A stretch of DNA of 64,000 nucleotides from Bimuria novae-zelandiae CBS 107.79 (GCA_010015655.1 ML976694.1:476105-540104), one strand, 5' to 3'; counted from the first letter of the stretch, positions 1 to 10,894 are shown. A program made the numbers and translations. The notes: generated from the letters alone by a model not told the origin.

Positions 1-147
1 CGCTGAACGCCCCCCAGTAGGCTTACGGGTCGTTAATGGAGTCTGCTTCTGGGTCTTACGCCCCCGTACGGGTACCCCAGCGACGGCAGCTTGCTCTGTG
101 AGCTTCAAAGGGGCCCTACGCGCCCTCTGTGGCCGATCAGCAGCCAT
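1..147 (-). CDS. Possible N-terminal fragment of a basic protein, cut by the window edge
   Basis: On the minus strand an ATG at 147 opens a frame that stays open for 49 codons to the window edge. The predicted start (MAADRPQRARRAPLKL) is rich in Arg, Lys, Pro and Thr and would be disordered and strongly basic. No domain can be recognised in so short a stretch. Base composition is GC-balanced and fits real coding sequence better than the overlapping plus-strand frames. It could be a chance open frame; the rest of the gene, if any, lies outside the window. Confidence 0.3.
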   Translation of the reverse strand, partial: MAADRPQRARRAPLKLTEQAAVAGVPVRGRKTQKQTPLTTRKPTGGRSA

Positions 148-630
148 ATCGTCGGACTACTCCACCAAAAAAAAGCGTCAGTATAGCCCTATATACGTAT
201 TTATACAGCTTCAAGTCTTACGGGCGAGTATTCTACGGATGGTGGGCCGTTATCAACGCGTCATAGTCAAATTCACGATTTGTATGGGAGTTTGGCGGGG
301 GCGGGCGCGAATTTCGCGATGGCGCCAAGATTTCTACCGATTATTGCACGCGATAGATTCGCGCTCACACCACGTGTAGCTCTTTTCCTGGCGATTACTT
401 AAAACCATGAACAACGATGGCGCAATTAGGAAGCAGGATATCATTTTAAAGAGCTTGAGGGAAAGGCGGATATGTGACTATGTATTTTTGTACGGCTTCA
501 AGGCGTCTCAGTTCGTTCTTTCCGTCCTTCACTGCCACGCGGGCGTTATGCCGCATGACGCACGGACGCTACTGCTTAAATCTACAGTCCGACGGTCTTC
601 GCTGATCGCAACAACAGTTTCAATTTCATT
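148..630. other. Intergenic, promoter side of the glycosidase gene
   Basis: Short plus-strand open frames here look random in composition and have no recognisable domain. The stretch most likely holds the 5' flank of the gene that starts at 631. Confidence 0.5.
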
Positions 631-2883
631 ATGGCTTCCTTTGCCGTGATCTGGTATCTGTTTGCCGCCTGTCTGGCCCCAGCACTTGCCGTCGACTGCC
701 CGGCATCAAGACTTCAACTCTCAGAACCGCCGTATGAGAACTACTTCTTTTCCGACTGCATCACTAGCTCTCATGTGATCGTCACTAGCCAGGAAGCGGA
801 CAGCAACACGTCCTCTGTCAAGGCGCGTCTGCTTGTAGCATGGCCTGCGGGCAACAGTGGCGCCGCTGCTTACTTCGAGGCCGAAAATAACGGCCCACTT
901 GGCCTGCATCTGGAGAATTCAACTTCCAATGGAGAGGTTCTGGAGACTGTGAACGAGCCCGCAGTTGATGGAGCGAGCAACGAAAATCCTCGAGTTGGCG
1001 TGAAAGGACTGATCCATTTCGACACTCCCGCTCTTCTCACTCTTCCCATTCTTGGTAGTATCCGCACTATTCGTGACTACTCCGAGGGTGGAGGAATACT
1101 CAGTCTGGATGTCCAGAATGCTGTTGTGACGGAAAAGTATGGCAGCGATGGTGGTCAGTTCTATCGTACCTGGTTCGACAACGTCACTACTACGTGGATT
1201 GATTTCGTGCCTACTGCCGGAGCAGAGGCGGTGCGTATAGTCACCGGGGACAAATGGATGTGAGTAAATCGAGCCGAAGCTTTCTTTATCAAGACTTAGA
1301 ATTGACGTTTTGTTTTAGGCTTCGCTTTGGAACCGGTACATACGAGTTCAGAGCAACTTTCAACTACCCTCCGCTGGTTCAGCTAAGTCCTTCGGAAGTG
1401 TTTAACAACGCTTCGCAAGGCCTTGCGAGGGAAAACCCCGATTTGACCAAGTCATTGTCCTTCCTATCCTACTCGAATAAACTTCTTGCCGGATCGTGGA
1501 GGTTCCTCACATATTTCGGTCGTGACAGTATGCTTTCAGCGCTTCTCATGGAGCCAGTTCTAAGCCAGGGAGAAGGAGGTGCGATTGAGGCGGTCATTGG
1601 TGCAGTACTCGAGCGTATCAACAAGACCGATGGAACTGTCTGCCACGAAGAGAATCTGGGAGACTACGCGACATTCCTCGCCCGTCAAGAAGGCATCTCC
1701 TCGACTGCACCTTCCTGCGACTACAAAATGATCGACACGGACTTTTTTCTCCCCATTCTGATGAAGGACTACTTTGTGGATTCCAATACTGGAAAAGGGC
1801 GAGCGGCACAATTTCTGAACAAGAAGGCCACTTTCTTGGACGAGAATGCCGGAATCGCCTATTCGACTTTGGCGCAGCGCACTGCCGAGAAGATTATGAT
1901 CATCACAGCTCCCTTCGCGTCGGAACAAGTAGCATCGAACCTTCTCCGCATTCGAGATGATCAATCGGTAGGTGAGTGGCGGGATTCAAACTCGGGCCTT
2001 GGAGGCGGACGCATCCCCTACGACGTCAACACAGCTCTTGCACCCGCGGGCCTGCGTGCGATTGCTTCTTTAACCAAAGCAGGCTTTTTCCCCGACCATT
2101 CTGATTGGGCCGAGACAGCTGACATGTACGCACAAACGTGGGAGGACGAGACCTTGCAATTCTTCCAGGTATCAGTCCCTCGGTCCGAAGCCCAACAACA
2201 TGTCCAGCAATACGTGTCCGACGCTGCTCTCGCAGGGCCATCGAATGTTGACCAAATAGAGAGCACTATGACCTTCTACGGTGTATCGCTCGACGCGAAT
2301 GGTGAACCCGTCCGCATCATGAACACAGATGACTGCTTCCGCCTTTTCCTGCTCAACACGACGAATCAAGAACAGCTGAGCGCATTCCTCGCCCAGACGG
2401 CGGACCACATTCTCCGAGATTTCCCTGTCGGTCTACACACCGATGTCGGCCTGTTCGTCGCAAACCCCGCTTACACCGGCAACAAATCGCTTTCGAACCA
2501 GTTCAAGAACTCGGATTATCATGGCACCGTCGTCTGGAGCTGGCAACTCGCCATGATGGCCGCCGGGCTAGCTCGGCAACTCGCTCGATGCCGTGCTTAT
2601 GGGGCGCCTGGTAAGTCCACCCCAATGTCATTTCCCTCAACTTTTTACTGACCGCGCCCAAGACTTCTGCAAGCAAGACGTCTACAGCAAAGTCCAGGAA
2701 GCGTACGGTAAGCTCTGGGGTACGATCAACGCGAACCGCGCGCAGCTGAGCGGAGAGGTCTGGAGCTGGCGGTACGACAATGGGTATCAGCCTGTGCCAC
2801 TCAGCGCTTTCTCGACCACCGAGAGCGACATCATTCAGCTGTGGAGCTTGACGTTCCTGGCCATCCATCGGGAAGATGTGTGA
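631..2883 (+). CDS. Secreted six-hairpin glycosidase-like protein (glycogen debranching enzyme family)
   Basis: Three exons: 631-1259, 1319-2610, 2663-2883; introns of 59 and 52 bp with gtgagt/ttttag and gtaagt/caag borders keep the frame and give 713 residues. Residues 1-20 are a signal peptide (hydrophobic core, ALA-type cleavage site). Residues about 22-220 resemble the N-terminal beta-sandwich of fungal proteins named glycogen debranching enzyme; from about 260 to the end is an (alpha/alpha)6-barrel region with a YFGRDSM motif (about 275-281) and conserved acidic positions around NLGDYAT and GEWRDS. Members are predicted secreted or cell-wall-associated carbohydrate hydrolases; the exact substrate is not known. 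Several N-x-S/T sites support secretion. The family match is from remembered similarity over the whole length, so the fold call is firmer than any activity. Confidence 0.85.
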
Positions 2884-3383
2884 TTTAAGAAGAGTTTCTG
2901 CGCTACGTCTAGCTGCTGTGATGTTCAAGCAGTGTCTTCTCTGATGGCTTCATGAAAGCATCCGCATAATGACTATATAGAAGTCAATGAAGGATATCGG
3001 AAAGACGCGAATTTCGCAATAATGCTCAATTCTAAATTGCAGCATCCGTCCATTCCTGCAGCTTCCCCTCGACTTAATTTATCTCCAGCCCAACCTGCCA
3101 GATGGGTTCAAAATGCACCGGTTGATGCGATGCTCGATCTCTGAACGCGCACGGATCAACAAGAGGCCCGAGGTCAAGGCAGATTGTCCCTGTGCAGGAA
3201 TCGATGGAAATCGATGGATACCCGATTCGGCAGGTTGAGATTAACGTTTCCTAGCCTGGTCTATAATAATGTCCAGCTAAGCAACACGCAACACGCAACG
3301 TCCACAGGTTACAGATTTATATTACAGATTTATATTACAACATCTATACATAATCTAGCACACCTATCCTCCACCCCTCCCCC
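2884..3383. other. Intergenic between convergent genes
   Basis: This is the 3' flank shared by the glycosidase (plus) and the orphan gene ending at 3,384 (minus). I see no gene here; near 3,300-3,370 short AT-rich direct repeats (cagatttatatta twice) occur. Confidence 0.6.
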
Positions 3384-4625
3384 TCACCGCCTCACCACCA
3401 CAACGACAGCCTTCTCCACACACACCATGCCCGTCCTCCCCCCGTCCACGCCCACCACCCGCCCCGCAGCAAAATACCACTTTCTCCTCCCACCTTTCTT
3501 CCCCTCTATCTTATTCATATCCCTAAGCAATAACTTCACCCTTTTATCTCCTTCGGTTAAACCTTTACTATCATACCCCGCCGCCTCGCTAAAGATCTGC
3601 GCCATCTTGGCTAATTGTGCCTGGCCTCGCCTGTGTCGGAGGAATTGGGGGGCTGTTTTTCCGCCGAACGCGAGGGTGCCGATGCCGATGCGGTAGCAGG
3701 CGTAGAGGTCTTTTGGCTGCTCCCCCTTACTAGTGGGAGGGTGTTGGATGTTTTGGAGAGAACTTGAGCGGCGGATGGGGCGGGGGAAGGTTGTTGGGAG
3801 GACGGGGAAGTCTGGGCTCGGAGGGCGGGGGTGGGGGAAATAGGTGGGTGGGGGTGTTGTGATGAGGTTGGAGGCGTAGGTGTGCATGAGTGCTGTGCGT
3901 GCGGGGGAGGCTTTAAAGCCCGAGGGAGTGCGTGTTAGGGGTCTCGGACGGCCCTGTCCCGGTCTGGCGTTCTTCTTCTTCCGCCGGTACGAGAGTAAAA
4001 CTTTGCGCAGGCGCGCGAGAACAAGACTGACGACGAGGGTGCGGCCGACGTTGCTGTCTCTGCGTCCGCGCGGACGTCCCGGCGCGAGTGTAGCCCGCCC
4101 GGTTGTATGCGCCGGAGCAGTCTGCGCGAGAAGCGTTTCGAACATGCTGATGCGCGCGGTGAGGGCCTCGATCATGCTCTCGAGTTTCCAGAGCACATTC
4201 AAACTCTCCTTCGAAAGAAACATATCCAACGTAACCGTACTAACCACCAAATCCGCCTTGCTCTCCGCAATCTCTTTCTTCCCCTGGGTACTCCAGCGGA
4301 ACTTGTCCCACAGACTAACATGCTTGCCTTTGAAGCCTTGGTACTTCTTGAGTAGGCTTTCCATACGATGCAATGAGCGGTCGCAGCTCGCGATGTGCAC
4401 TTTCAGGGCGTGCTGGCGCACTTTGGCGGCGCAGGTGGTTTGGTGGACGAAGGAGCGGGGGTTGGTGTAGAGGTCGGAGGAGACGCCTTCGAGGCAGAGG
4501 GCCATGGCGTGGATATGCTCGCGAGCGAGGAATATCTCTTCGGGGGCGGAACGGCAGCCGTCATAGAGGGCGTAGGCGCGTTTGAGCACGTGGGCTATGG
4601 TTGCGATGTCGCCGAGAGCGGCCAT
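3384..4625 (-). CDS. Fungal-specific protein of unknown function, helical N-terminus
   Basis: A single-exon frame of 413 residues. The first 165 residues (MAALGDIATIAHVLKRAYALY onward) resemble the N-terminal helical region found on many Pezizomycotina orphans and on some NACHT/STAND proteins: amphipathic helices, no signal peptide, a start hydrophobic enough to pack. Residues about 175-310 are low-complexity, with many Pro, Arg and Ser, probably disordered. The C-terminal part (about 310-413) has a compact segment beginning KDLYACYRIGIGTLAFGGK. The first ATG is preceded by a C/T-rich leader on the coding strand. It is convergent with the glycosidase. Function is not assigned. Confidence 0.7.
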   Translation of the reverse strand: MAALGDIATIAHVLKRAYALYDGCRSAPEEIFLAREHIHAMALCLEGVSSDLYTNPRSFVHQTTCAAKVRQHALKVHIASCDRSLHRMESLLKKYQGFKGKHVSLWDKFRWSTQGKKEIAESKADLVVSTVTLDMFLSKESLNVLWKLESMIEALTARISMFETLLAQTAPAHTTGRATLAPGRPRGRRDSNVGRTLVVSLVLARLRKVLLSYRRKKKNARPGQGRPRPLTRTPSGFKASPARTALMHTYASNLITTPPPTYFPHPRPPSPDFPVLPTTFPRPIRRSSSLQNIQHPPTSKGEQPKDLYACYRIGIGTLAFGGKTAPQFLRHRRGQAQLAKMAQIFSEAAGYDSKGLTEGDKRVKLLLRDMNKIEGKKGGRRKWYFAAGRVVGVDGGRTGMVCVEKAVVVVVRR

Positions 4626-5298
4626 TGTAGGGTGGTTGAAACCTTTGTAGGTTCCGCTCTTTCCAAAACACTGGGATTAGACGTAGTAGATGGTTTCTTT
4701 TAGTGACAGTGAGACTCGAGAGAGCAAAGCTGTCTGCCTATAAGTTCTCGTATTCAGCAATTCCACTTGCCTACTTGCATGCCTCAATATTACACTGCAT
4801 CATATCACCACCTTGCACAAGCCACAGCGGTCTCTACGCCATCAGCCCAGCCCTTGCCTTGCCAATCAACATGGTTGCTAGCATTCACCAGTGCCTTACC
4901 ACTCCACCGCACAGCCCTCTGGTTCACGCACTCTATGCCCTTTGACGAGGGCGGTGTGGCATTGTGGCGCAAGGCAACAAGCGCAGGCAGCGAACAGCAG
5001 CGGCTGATATAGTGGTGCCTGGTCATGCTGATGTGATATAGGCGGGGCTGTGTTGTACGGTGTGGTTCCCCGATTCAGCTGGGCGACATGCGGGGTTTGG
5101 AATCTGCAGGTTGCGAACACTAAGGCAGCTCGAATACCTCGAGATGTTTGGACGATGACAAAAAATTAAGAAAAGAGATGGAGTGAATGAAGAAACGCTT
5201 ATTCGAAAATAATGATGCTATGTGCTCATTAAAAATTGGGTATATGCAAAACCAGTCGAAAAGTCAAAACACCATGCAAACCTACACAGCCGGAGCGC
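4626..5298. other. Intergenic region
   Basis: This lies between the start of the orphan gene (4,625) and the 3' end of VAM7 (5,299), both on the minus strand. Overlapping short frames on both strands have no recognisable content. AT-rich sequence at 5,155-5,290 is probably VAM7 3' UTR. Confidence 0.6.
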
Positions 5299-6438
5299 TC
5301 ATCTGATCTTTGCGATTCTCTTCTTCGCAATCTTCATCTTGCCATCTACGCGCTCCACGTCGCCTTCGAATTGGTCGAGCATGGCGTTCTGGTACACTAG
5401 CTCCTCGTTGATCTGGACGCCCATCTCCTTCATGCGACGCACCACCGTGGTGAGATCAACGAGGTCTTGGTCTTGCTCGTCCATGATCTGCTGCTGAAGC
5501 TGCAGCACGCCGTCGTTGTCGAGCTCACGGGTGCGTTCGGTCTCTTTGGCTGGGCCACCGAGAACGCGTCCGGACCGTCCCGATGCAGCCTGGTTGGCGC
5601 GACTGAACAAGCCAGCTTTTTGCTCGTTCGTGGCGGCAGCCGAGTTCATCGAGAGTGCAGATGATGCCGCGCCAGACCCGGCGGATTTGACAGCCATGGT
5701 GTTGAGCACGCTCTCCAGGCCATCGCGCTCCTTGCGTGATGTACCGATGAGGTCGCGGCGTCGCCGTATCTCGCCTTCGCCCAGCTTGTCACCGCTCCAC
5801 TCATCGCTGCCTCCGAGCCTGGTCAAGCCTTCTTCCAGCGCCGAAAGGAGCGTGGCAGCTCTTACAAGCCCCTTCTTTGCGTTTGCGCCCGCTTCATGCT
5901 GCGCAGTCGCAGCGGTAGCTTGTTCTCTTTCCGTCAACCATCGTCTTGCATCCTGCAGGTTGCTCTTAACCTCCTGGAACTTGTCCAGCCAGTCTGAACT
6001 GTCCCGGACCCTGTCTTTGCCGAATTGTGCACCCGGCAGATTGGCTAGCTTTTTGTCTTTGTCGCTTCCCAGGTCCAAGAAGTTACGATACGCCTGGTTG
6101 ACCCGCCATCGTCCATCTTCGCTGTTTTCTATTGCTTGCAAGTATTTTTCGAGGCCTTCTCTGCGCTTTTCGATTTGTTCCGGCGAACCGAGGGTGCTGC
6201 CGAAACCAAGCTTGCTCAAGCTACCACCGAGCCACCCCTTAGAGGGAAGCGACGAGGGAGGCGCGCCAACTTGGGACTGCAGCGTTGAGTCGAGCGCTGC
6301 AAAGTCGGAGTATCGCTTTTCTGTCGACGTAGACTGCCGAGGGAACGGGTGCTCGATGCGGATCTCATATGTGGTAAATTCTTTTCCACCGTCGGAACGC
6401 GTGTGCGTAGTAGGTATGGATATCCGTAGGGGCGCCAT
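5299..6438 (-). CDS. VAM7: Vacuolar SNARE Vam7 (PX domain + t-SNARE)
   Basis: A single-exon gene of 379 residues. Residues about 1-125 form a phox-homology (PX) domain with the phosphoinositide-binding RYSDFAAL segment (about 42-49), the Pro-rich PPSSLPSKG loop and helix REGLEKYLQ; it would bind PI3P on the vacuole. A linker with a helical middle (about 145-240) and a Ser/Ala-rich stretch follows. Residues about 312-373 form a SNARE coiled coil with a central zero-layer glutamine at about Q342 in GVQINEEL, so this is a Qc SNARE. It has no transmembrane segment, as expected for Vam7, which is recruited by its PX domain and by HOPS for homotypic vacuole fusion. Length and domain order match the family. 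The start is the first ATG; the domain begins almost at once. Confidence 0.95.
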   Translation of the reverse strand: MAPLRISIPTTHTRSDGGKEFTTYEIRIEHPFPRQSTSTEKRYSDFAALDSTLQSQVGAPPSSLPSKGWLGGSLSKLGFGSTLGSPEQIEKRREGLEKYLQAIENSEDGRWRVNQAYRNFLDLGSDKDKKLANLPGAQFGKDRVRDSSDWLDKFQEVKSNLQDARRWLTEREQATAATAQHEAGANAKKGLVRAATLLSALEEGLTRLGGSDEWSGDKLGEGEIRRRRDLIGTSRKERDGLESVLNTMAVKSAGSGAASSALSMNSAAATNEQKAGLFSRANQAASGRSGRVLGGPAKETERTRELDNDGVLQLQQQIMDEQDQDLVDLTTVVRRMKEMGVQINEELVYQNAMLDQFEGDVERVDGKMKIAKKRIAKIR

Positions 6439-7018
6439 GGTGTATGGATTGTCAAAGGAGTCGAGGGGGTGCGCGGTCGGGGGTGTTTACGTAGCTACGG
6501 CGGTGTACCTAGGCAGCGCGTGAGGGTGGTCGTGTGCTTGGAAAGAGGCGGCTCCGAATTAATAGCGGGTCTTATATGTTGTACAACATGCGCGCCATAG
6601 AGACGAAGACCGTGAAAGCGGATACCGTGCAAAGTAAAACGGTCAAGCAGGCAGGCGCGAATTATCGAGAACCAGGGTCCGCTGCAATGGCTGACGTCGG
6701 TGGGACTTGGGAACACTCAAACAGCTATGACGCTAGTTTTAGCGCCACCCGAGACGTCAACACTGAATGTTGGAGCCTTGTACATTGTGCTTCTCTCTAG
6801 GCGACCTTGCATGCGTAAATTCGGCGAAAGATGTATTGTGCTCCTAATAGGCTAAAAATACGAGGCTGATGGCCTTGACGTACAAAAATTCGTCCGAGAT
6901 GGAATCCTTCGTCGGAATCCTTCGTCGGGCGTAGGAACAGCCACAGTGCATATACAGTGCTTCAGCTTCGCACAAATTAGTCACTGACATCCAGGCCGGC
7001 CTGACACCACTTCCAATC
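6439..7018. other. Divergent promoter region between VAM7 and the SDR gene
   Basis: The stretch separates two divergently transcribed genes. A short direct repeat, GGAATCCTTCGTCGG, occurs twice near 6,901-6,929. No gene is seen. Confidence 0.6.
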
Positions 7019-8020
7019 ATGGTCGCCTACAAAGACATCAAAGCTTCCAATGCTCTCATCAACGATGCGAACGCGCCACACATCGCAGTCTTCGTAGGTG
7101 GCACATCGGGCATCGGCAAGCTCACTCTCAATGCCCTGGTCGGAACGGGCACAAGCCTGCGAATCTACCTAGTCGGACGCAGGAGCTCCGAAGAACGCAC
7201 ACAGTCCTTCATCCAAGATCTACATGTCGTCAATCCAAAAGCCGAAATAGTATGGACTGAGGCCGAAGTCTCTCTCTTAGCGGAGGCAAAGAGAGTCTGC
7301 GAAGACATCAAGAGCAAGGAATCGCGTATCGATCTCCTATTCCTCACCACAGGTTACGCACCCTTCGGCGCACGAAAAGAAACACCCGAGGGCGTGGAGA
7401 TCACGCAAAGCCTGGGATACTACACGCGTATGCTCTTCGTCCTGCAGCTGCTGCCACTGTTGAAGAAGACGGAGAATCCACGCGTCGTCAACGTCCTGGG
7501 AGGCGGTATGGAACGGACTACCAGCATCAACGTGGACGACCTCGATTTGAAGAAGCCAGGAAGCTTCCGCGCTATGACTGCGCAGCCGCACTACATCACC
7601 CTCAACACCGTCTTTCTCGACAAACTTGCGGTCGAGCATTCGGACGTGACATTCATTCACTCCTGGCCGGGATCGGTCAACACGGGGAATGTGTGGAGGA
7701 GCCTTGACCCGGATCAATACATTCTTTCCTGGGTGGTGTGGCTGTTTCTTGATCCGCTCATCCGGCTCATATCGTCCAGTGATGAGGAGGCTGGACAGAG
7801 GCATTTGTTTTACTGCACGAGTGCTGCGTTTGGTGGCCGTGGTATTGCGTGGAAGGGCAAAGCGGGTATAAGCACATCGGGTACATCCAACACAGGATTG
7901 TTTCTGGTGAACTACAAGTGCGAAAGTACTCCAAACGCGAAGGTTATTCCTCTGTTGAGGGAGAAAGCGACGGCGAAGGTTTGGGAGCACACACAAATGC
8001 TCCTTGGAGCGTACCTATAG
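7019..8020 (+). CDS. Short-chain dehydrogenase/reductase (atypical SDR)
   Basis: A single-exon gene of 333 residues. A Rossmann fold begins at about residue 21, with the dinucleotide-binding motif VGGTSGIGK at about 26-34, a variant of TGxxxGIG. A basic stretch after beta-2 (LVGRRSSEE) suggests NADP(H). The segment LFLTTGYAPFGA takes the place of NNAG. The usual Tyr-x-x-x-Lys pair is not apparent: PHYITLNTVFLDK has the Tyr but no Lys four residues on. Such variants are common among fungal SDRs of unknown substrate, including ones near secondary-metabolite genes, but there is no biosynthetic core enzyme nearby. A hydrophobic segment (about 235-252) may contact membrane. Start: the only ATG before the fold. 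Confidence 0.85.
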   Translation: MVAYKDIKASNALINDANAPHIAVFVGGTSGIGKLTLNALVGTGTSLRIYLVGRRSSEERTQSFIQDLHVVNPKAEIVWTEAEVSLLAEAKRVCEDIKSKESRIDLLFLTTGYAPFGARKETPEGVEITQSLGYYTRMLFVLQLLPLLKKTENPRVVNVLGGGMERTTSINVDDLDLKKPGSFRAMTAQPHYITLNTVFLDKLAVEHSDVTFIHSWPGSVNTGNVWRSLDPDQYILSWVVWLFLDPLIRLISSSDEEAGQRHLFYCTSAAFGGRGIAWKGKAGISTSGTSNTGLFLVNYKCESTPNAKVIPLLREKATAKVWEHTQMLLGAYL

Positions 8021-8507
8021 GCTCTGAACCCTTGTTATATCTAAGATTTTTATAGCAACAATCTCAAACATTCTGTCTCCATCCAAATGCCGTACCCAGT
8101 TTTCGGTATAGCACACGACGGCGTCCACTCGATTTCCTTAGCCCACATCCCACCAAAATCACTATGCGTTGACTTCCGAGGCTCTGCTTATCTCCACCTT
8201 CCGCTCTTCGTCTAGCCCCACGACACTACCCCATCCTCTGTCGTCTTTTATCACCCACGAACTTGGATGATGGTCATCATGATCGCCACTGCATGCGGTC
8301 GAAGATGTGACTGGCCAATTCCGCTCGCCAGGCACGTTACCTGCATGCTTAGCCAACTGCTATCTGCGTACGGCAGGTGAGCACGCGACAGCGCGCTGCA
8401 GACCGGCACCGGAGCGACGCGATGCTCTCCCATCCTTTAAGAGGCAAATACCTTCGCAATTGAAAACTCGCGCACCCCGGCACCGCTTCAGAAGTCAATT
8501 GTTCAAG
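8021..8507. other. Intergenic region
   Basis: This is 3' flank of the SDR gene and 5' flank of the SurE-like fragment. Only short frames without recognisable content are present. Confidence 0.5.
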
Positions 8508-8759
8508 ATGAGACTCGCAACTGCCCTCGCGGCGTCCCTTTCGCTCGCCGCATCTTCCGATGCTCTCAAGATTCTCATGAACAACGATGATGGCTTCGGC
8601 TCAGGCAATCTTCGCGAACTGTATAAGCTTCTCAAAGCTGCTGGTCACGATGTCCTCGTGGTCGCGCCTGCTGTCCAGCAATCCGGGCAGGCACCTTCCT
8701 CGCGCAGGTGCGATACTGCTCAGAGAAGACTTGCGCCCGCCATTCTCGTCCTATATTAG
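8508..8759 (+). pseudogene. 5' fragment of a secreted SurE-like nucleotidase/acid phosphatase
   Basis: An ATG at 8,508 starts a signal peptide (MRLATALAASLSLAASS) followed by the N-terminal SurE core: beta-1 with the metal-binding NDDG motif, the helix GNLRELYKLLKAAGHDV and the VVAPAVQQSGQ strand-loop, whose Ser normally completes the metal site. At 8,691 the similarity ends abruptly. The family continues with Gly-Gly-rich sequence, but here the frame reads 22 unrelated codons to a TAG at 8,757. A plus-one shift reads GTFLAQ next, which hints at a frameshift followed by a deletion or rearrangement. About three quarters of the enzyme is missing, so it is probably dead. No downstream SurE exon was found up to 10 kb. 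Confidence 0.65.
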
Positions 8760-8899
8760 CAGGAGCCTTAGAAGATGGACTGAAGGTGCGTTTTTGTGCA
8801 AAACACGGTATATTACCTGTTCCCTCGACCTCTTCTCTTCGTCTCTCCTCGACTCCACACCACTTCACCGCAACACAGCCCGCCCCTTGAGCATGCTGC

Positions 8900-9241
8900 A
8901 TGCATCAAAGAGCCTTGTATCCCACTCTTCTGGTCTTTCCGACCTTCATTGAATCGCCTTCTCAGCTTGACGTCCCTTCCCTCTGCTACAGCCTTCGATC
9001 ATCGTCGATACTCAGGCTTCGACTTCAGAATGGCTTCATACTGCTACACTCTCTGTCACCAGAGGAACGCCCCTGGTTCAAGTGAGTGCCGTACTTCAGT
9101 GTCTTCGAAGCTCGCTATCATTATGAGTCTAACATCTTCACCAGGCCAACTGAGTCTCGCCAATCCGCGTACCTCGAAAGCCTCCTGTCGTCGCATCTAG
9201 CGTCCACTAGCAAGCTCCGTACTACATTCATGTCGCACTAA
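8900..9241 (+). CDS. Putative 3' exons of an unrecognised gene
   Basis: A frame ending near 9,081 (...SLSPEERPWF) has a canonical donor gtgagt at 9,082 and an acceptor ccag at 9,141-9,144. Splicing out the 63-bp intron extends it in frame through KPTESRQSAYLESLLSS to a TAA at 9,239-9,241. The splice signals and amino-acid composition look genuine, but the protein is not recognised and the 5' part is unclear. It may belong to whatever broke the SurE-like gene upstream. Low confidence. Confidence 0.25.
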
Positions 9242-10270
9242 TGCATACATCTCCCTGGGGTTCTGGAATGCGCGCAGGTTACTTTTAAAGGCGAGATGGC
9301 TCCTCAATGATCCCCAAAGGATGCCGTGCATGTCGAGAGTTAGGCAGTGCTGAGAGGGACAAGGTGGGTGCAGGTATGTATCCCATCCCCTCGAGGATGA
9401 CTTACCCAGATACTACAACCGAATCCGGTCCCGGAGGCGGAGAGGGGAGCTAGGGTTTTTAGGCATTGCACAGCGCCATTCCTCCCCCACTCATCTCAGT
9501 CAAGTGTGAATTTCACGCAGGCTGACCCAAAGGAATTTGGGATAGGTCTCCACGCGACCGAACCTCACTTCGTCGACCGACCAGGGAATGATCGATCAGC
9601 GAACGGAATTTCGCGCAATCATCGTCCTCGTACTCGCGGACGTGCTCCAGGCAGCTACTCAACAGGGGCTTTAGACCTGCGCCTTCATCAACGGATCTGA
9701 ATTTTTGTCGACGCTTGCTTCTGTGTGTCAGCTTTTCGCATTTATCCCACGGTTCCTCGCCGTATTACTGTCTCAACAATTCACCCGCATCACCACCACA
9801 AAGTTGCTGTCTGGCGCGCGCTTGGTTGCCCAGAGCATATCACCGATCTCACTTCACCCTTGCTCAACTGATGAGCCTTTGAAGGCTTCTTCCTCGATCC
9901 AAAAGGGCTGAATCTTCGTCAGCGAACACACGTGCACGTAGGTGTCAGTGCAGTGGAAGTTGCATAATTTGACGATGTCATGGTGTTAAGGTATAGCGTG
10001 GGCAGGATCTAAGCCGACGTACCTAAATATTAATCACCCACACAAAAGTCGCGATAATCGATCAACGCCATATTATATTTAAAACTATATCCACATATCC
10101 ACGAAGGTTAGTGTTATAGCTGCCCTATTAATAGCTAAGGTAGTATTGAATATAGTTAATCGTAATATAGGAGCTCTCTAAATAGTAGCTTAATTAATTA
10201 TAACTTTAATAGCTTTAACGACTATAAACTTATATTTTTAATTAATTTATATACGCTTTCTCTTTTGTAT
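9242..10270. other. Intergenic; passes from GC-balanced to AT-rich at about 10,020
   Basis: I see no supported gene. Base composition changes sharply near 10,020; beyond it the sequence is rich in TpA, as expected of RIP-mutated DNA. Positions 10,266-10,270 (TGTAT) are the left target-site duplication of the adjoining LTR element. Confidence 0.6.
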
Positions 10271-10477
10271 TGTCAGATTGGAGGGCAATCTTGATGAGAT
10301 GGAAAAGTGATTGTTTATTGATTTTTTGCGTTGTGGGAGGTAGCATCTTCTATATGACCATAAAGACATCCCTTGCTTTATTGTGTAACGTATCTCATGC
10401 AAGGGAGGAATGTATCTCATGCAAAGGTACTAGTGCGCCAGCCACCTTACAAGCGCAAAGGACTATGTAATCAGACA
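10271..10477 (-). repeat. LTR of copia element 1 (3' LTR)
   Basis: A 207-bp direct repeat of 15,834-16,040 with scattered C/T and G/A differences. It starts TGTCAGATT and ends TCAGACA, and the target duplication TGTAT lies just outside. Confidence 0.93.
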
Positions 10478-10894
10478 CACCCCCTCAGCTTAGGCTTATC
10501 CTCAAGCTGGAGATTATCTGTTAGTAATCAGACAGCCCTATAGTTTAATTTTAAAAGCCTCCATCCTTTGCTCTAGATCGAGCAGGTTAACCTCTTTGTT
10601 AGTAATCTTATCCTTAATCTTTACAAGTCCTAGTTTATCTAGAAACTTGCTCCACTTGTTAGCTAGCAAGGCCTTTATAAGTCTATCTGCAACTATTTCC
10701 TCCAAGCGTTAATAGTCTACCTTAATTATCCCTAGTGCGACCTCTTGTCTTAGCTAATAATTATAGATTTCTATATAACAAAGCTTAGTCTGCAGCTTAG
10801 CGATCTCTTTAGTAACTAGTTAGATTGTTTACTAATTATCATAATTAATTGTAATAAGGGAATTGCTAAGCTTAATCTTTAGCTCTTTTAGTAA

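Noticed and set aside
98..649. Two plus-strand open frames of 93 and 80 codons upstream of the glycosidase
   Set aside because: Random composition, no domain, and one overlaps the start of the real gene in another frame.
5516..6523. 335-codon plus-strand frame
   Set aside because: It is the antisense shadow of VAM7.
9307..9345. Start resembling a zinc-cluster regulator (MIPKGCRACRE)
   Set aside because: Only two of six cysteines are in place, and the frame does not continue as a Zn2Cys6 domain.
7019..10000. A secondary-metabolite cluster around the SDR gene
   Set aside because: There is no polyketide synthase, peptide synthetase, terpene cyclase or dedicated regulator nearby.
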